From Roseiarcus sp963749715 (GTDB lineage Bacteria > Pseudomonadota > Alphaproteobacteria > Rhizobiales > Beijerinckiaceae), in assembly GCA_963749715.1 (NCBI GenBank), contig CAVVNR010000012.1:248001-312000 (forward strand): a DNA stretch of 64,000 bases. The letters are read 5' to 3'. Under the pieces are notes generated by a model, which did not search any database, was not told where the DNA came from, and saw nothing but the letters and a program-made list of their open reading frames with translations. The position numbers and the translations under genes were made by a program. Below, in pieces: positions 62,498 to 64,000 of this stretch; the first letter of the stretch is position 1, and each line of letters opens with the position of its first letter.

Positions 62498-63897
62498 CGC
62501 GCGGGAACCTCATTAACGATGGGAGAAGGCGAGGCGACCGCGCCCAGCGCCTCGGCGGCTGCGGCGGTCCTTAAGGCCAGGTCCTCCCGCCACGGCGCGG
62601 CAACGATCTGCACCCCCAGCGGCAGCGGGCCACAACCCGCGACCGGCGCGGCGACGGTCGGCAGGCCGGCGAACGACAGCGGCTGAGTGAAGACGCCGAG
62701 ATGCCCCGCCAACGGGACCCGCTGGCCGGCATGCTCGAGCCAGGTCTCGCCGATCGGATAGGCCGGGTACGGCGTCGCGGGCGCGAGGATCACGTCCACG
62801 TTCGCGAATGTCTTGGCCATTTCCGCGCAGTACCAGCGCCGCACCCGCTGCGCGCGGGCGTACCAGGCGCCGGGGACGAGCGCGCCGGCGAGGAAGCGCG
62901 CCCGCGTCTTCGGATCGAAATCGCCCGCGCGCGCGATGAGATCCTGAAGATGCAGCTCCGCCCCCTCGACCGAGGTCATGATCATCGCCGCGGCGCGGGC
63001 CGCGCCGGGCGACGGCAGCTCGATTCGCTCGGACGCGCCCAAGGCCTGGGCGACCCGCTCGACCGCGGCGAACGCCTCCGGCGCTCCCTGGCTCGCGTAA
63101 TAGCCCCCTGCGACTGCGATCCGCAGCCCGTCGACGCCGCGCGCGAGGGTCGGGCGCGCCGGCTCCGGCGGCCTCGCGGCGCAGGCCGGATCGGCGGGAT
63201 CGGGCCCCTGCATTGCGTCGTAGGCCAGCGCGAGGTCCTCGGTGGTTCGCGCCAGCGGGCCGCCGACATCGAGGCTCGCCGCGAACAGCCGCATGCCGGC
63301 GCGGCTCAAGCGCCCGATGGTCGGCCTGAGGCCGAACACGCCGCACAGCGCCGCCGGCACCCGGATCGAGCCGTTGGTGTCGGAGCCCAGCGTCAGCGGC
63401 ACGAGCCCGGCGGCGACCGCCGCCGCCGAGCCTCCGGACGAACCTCCCGCGATCCGCGTCGGATCGTGAGGATTGCGAGCCGCGCCATGATGGGTGTTCT
63501 CGGTCGAGAAACCGAACGCATATTCATCCATGTTGAGGGCGCCGACCAGCACCGCGCCGGCCGCGGTCAGCCGGCGCGCGAGCGCCGCGTCCTCAGCCGC
63601 CGGCGCGCGGTCGCGGTCGATATGCGAACCGGCGATGGTGGGGAGGCCGGCGACGTCGTAGAGGTTCTTGACCGCGAACGGGACGCCGGCCAGCGGGCCG
63701 GGGTCGCGCCCGGCGGCGATGACGGCGTCGACCGCCTGAGCCGCCGCCAGCGCGCGCTCCCTGGTGACCGCGGTGAAGGCGTTGATCGCGCCGTTCCGTG
63801 TCGCAATCGCGGCCAGCGTCTCCTCGACGACAGCGGTTGCGGCGCGCTGGCGCGAGCGTACCGCCGAGGCGATCGCGCGCGCAGTTTCCCTTGTCAT
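62494..63897 (-). CDS. AtzE/HpxY-like amidase-signature hydrolase
   Basis: A 467-residue amidase with Ser-Ser-Lys triad: Lys77 (VPFAVKNLYDVAG), Ser153 (IAGGSSGGSAAA) and Ser177 (GSDTNGSIRVPAALCG). GSHIDRDRAPAAEDAALARR and MDEYAFGFSTENTHHGAARN are typical of the AtzE/HpxY group, which needs the small AtzG/HpxX partner encoded just upstream. In Pseudomonas AtzE-AtzG deaminates 1-carboxybiuret; many rhizobia carry the same trio without atzD, where the substrate is unknown. Coupled at both ends by four-base overlaps. Confidence 0.9.
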   Translation of the reverse strand: MTRETARAIASAVRSRQRAATAVVEETLAAIATRNGAINAFTAVTRERALAAAQAVDAVIAAGRDPGPLAGVPFAVKNLYDVAGLPTIAGSHIDRDRAPAAEDAALARRLTAAGAVLVGALNMDEYAFGFSTENTHHGAARNPHDPTRIAGGSSGGSAAAVAAGLVPLTLGSDTNGSIRVPAALCGVFGLRPTIGRLSRAGMRLFAASLDVGGPLARTTEDLALAYDAMQGPDPADPACAARPPEPARPTLARGVDGLRIAVAGGYYASQGAPEAFAAVERVAQALGASERIELPSPGAARAAAMIMTSVEGAELHLQDLIARAGDFDPKTRARFLAGALVPGAWYARAQRVRRWYCAEMAKTFANVDVILAPATPYPAYPIGETWLEHAGQRVPLAGHLGVFTQPLSFAGLPTVAAPVAGCGPLPLGVQIVAAPWREDLALRTAAAAEALGAVASPSPIVNEVPAR

Positions 63898-64000
63898 CGC
63901 GCTCCTCCCTCGTCGGGAAAGAACATCGCCGCGGCGATCGTTTCCTCGGGCAAAGGGACTGCCATGAGCTGCGCGGCAACCCGCGCGAGCACGGCGAAGG
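63894..64000 (-). CDS. AtzG-like small subunit (DUF4089), partial
   Basis: Only the last ~34 codons are inside the window. They read VLARVAAQLMAVPLPEETIA then AAMFFPDEGGAR and a stop that overlaps the AtzE-like start (ATGA at 63894-63897). The pattern MAxxLPLPxExxxAxxFxP near the C-terminus is that of DUF4089/AtzG, which forms a heterotetramer with AtzE. The start lies beyond the right edge. Confidence 0.75.
   Translation of the reverse strand, partial: FAVLARVAAQLMAVPLPEETIAAAMFFPDEGGAR

Overview
The window is 64 kb of GC-rich DNA from an alphaproteobacterium, most likely of the order Hyphomicrobiales (Rhizobiales). The evidence is gene content and style: NodT-type efflux lipoprotein, ADLPxKxP-type outer-membrane barrel, several DUF4239 proteins, ECF sigma/RskA pair, AtzE/AtzG/AtzH-like genes, a PEP-CTERM-like tail, and frequent GTG/TTG starts. 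No rRNA, tRNA or CRISPR array was recognised. It reads as an accessory-rich chromosomal segment with several decayed mobile elements.

Layout. 1-7.4 kb: three neighbouring genes for secreted proteins that share a domain resembling the phage tail-sheath-like family DUF3383. One carries a 156-bp tandem repeat and a type-I-secretion-like C-terminus; another lies between two decayed IS1595-type transposase fragments. 7.9-12.5 kb: FMN alpha-hydroxy-acid oxidase, a small lipoprotein, a NodT outer-membrane factor and a methyltransferase. 12.5-19.2 kb: an ABC importer (permease, ATPase, and a binding protein placed separately), a second methyltransferase, two small c-type cytochromes and an 8-oxoguanine-deaminase-like enzyme. 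19.2-28 kb: a DUF4239 membrane protein, methyltransferase plus glycosyltransferase, two divergent MFS_3 exporters around a broken universal stress protein, a flavodoxin-fold reductase, an outer-membrane protein and a secreted protein. 28-30 kb: ECF sigma factor, RskA-like anti-sigma and fasciclin protein, arranged like the mycobacterial SigK system. 30-37.4 kb: cytochrome b and a broken molybdopterin oxidoreductase, DUF3237, RecO, molybdopterin genes moeA (frameshifted) and moaC, a frameshifted GT4 glycosyltransferase and a second DUF4239.

38-46 kb: purine/pyrimidine-type NCS2 permease with a biuret-hydrolase-like cysteine hydrolase, an alpha/beta hydrolase, and an EmrAB-type efflux pair. 46-54 kb: Na/Pi cotransporter and P-type ATPase in tight overlap, a group II intron remnant (RT C-terminus and domain V), an intact IS1182-family element and a PPK2 polyphosphate kinase. 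54-64 kb: two short-chain dehydrogenases, a hydroxyacyl-CoA-dehydrogenase-like enzyme, a Tat-exported amidohydrolase, pterin carbinolamine dehydratase, a third DUF4239, a PEP-CTERM-like protein, and an AtzG-AtzE-AtzH-like operon running off the right edge.

Working themes are use of nitrogen heterocycles (8-oxoguanine, biuret-like and carboxybiuret-like compounds), phosphate/polyphosphate handling, multidrug export, and secreted surface proteins. Five genes each carry one apparent +1 frameshift in otherwise well-preserved coding sequence, so either unpolished indels in the assembly or recent gene decay must be considered.
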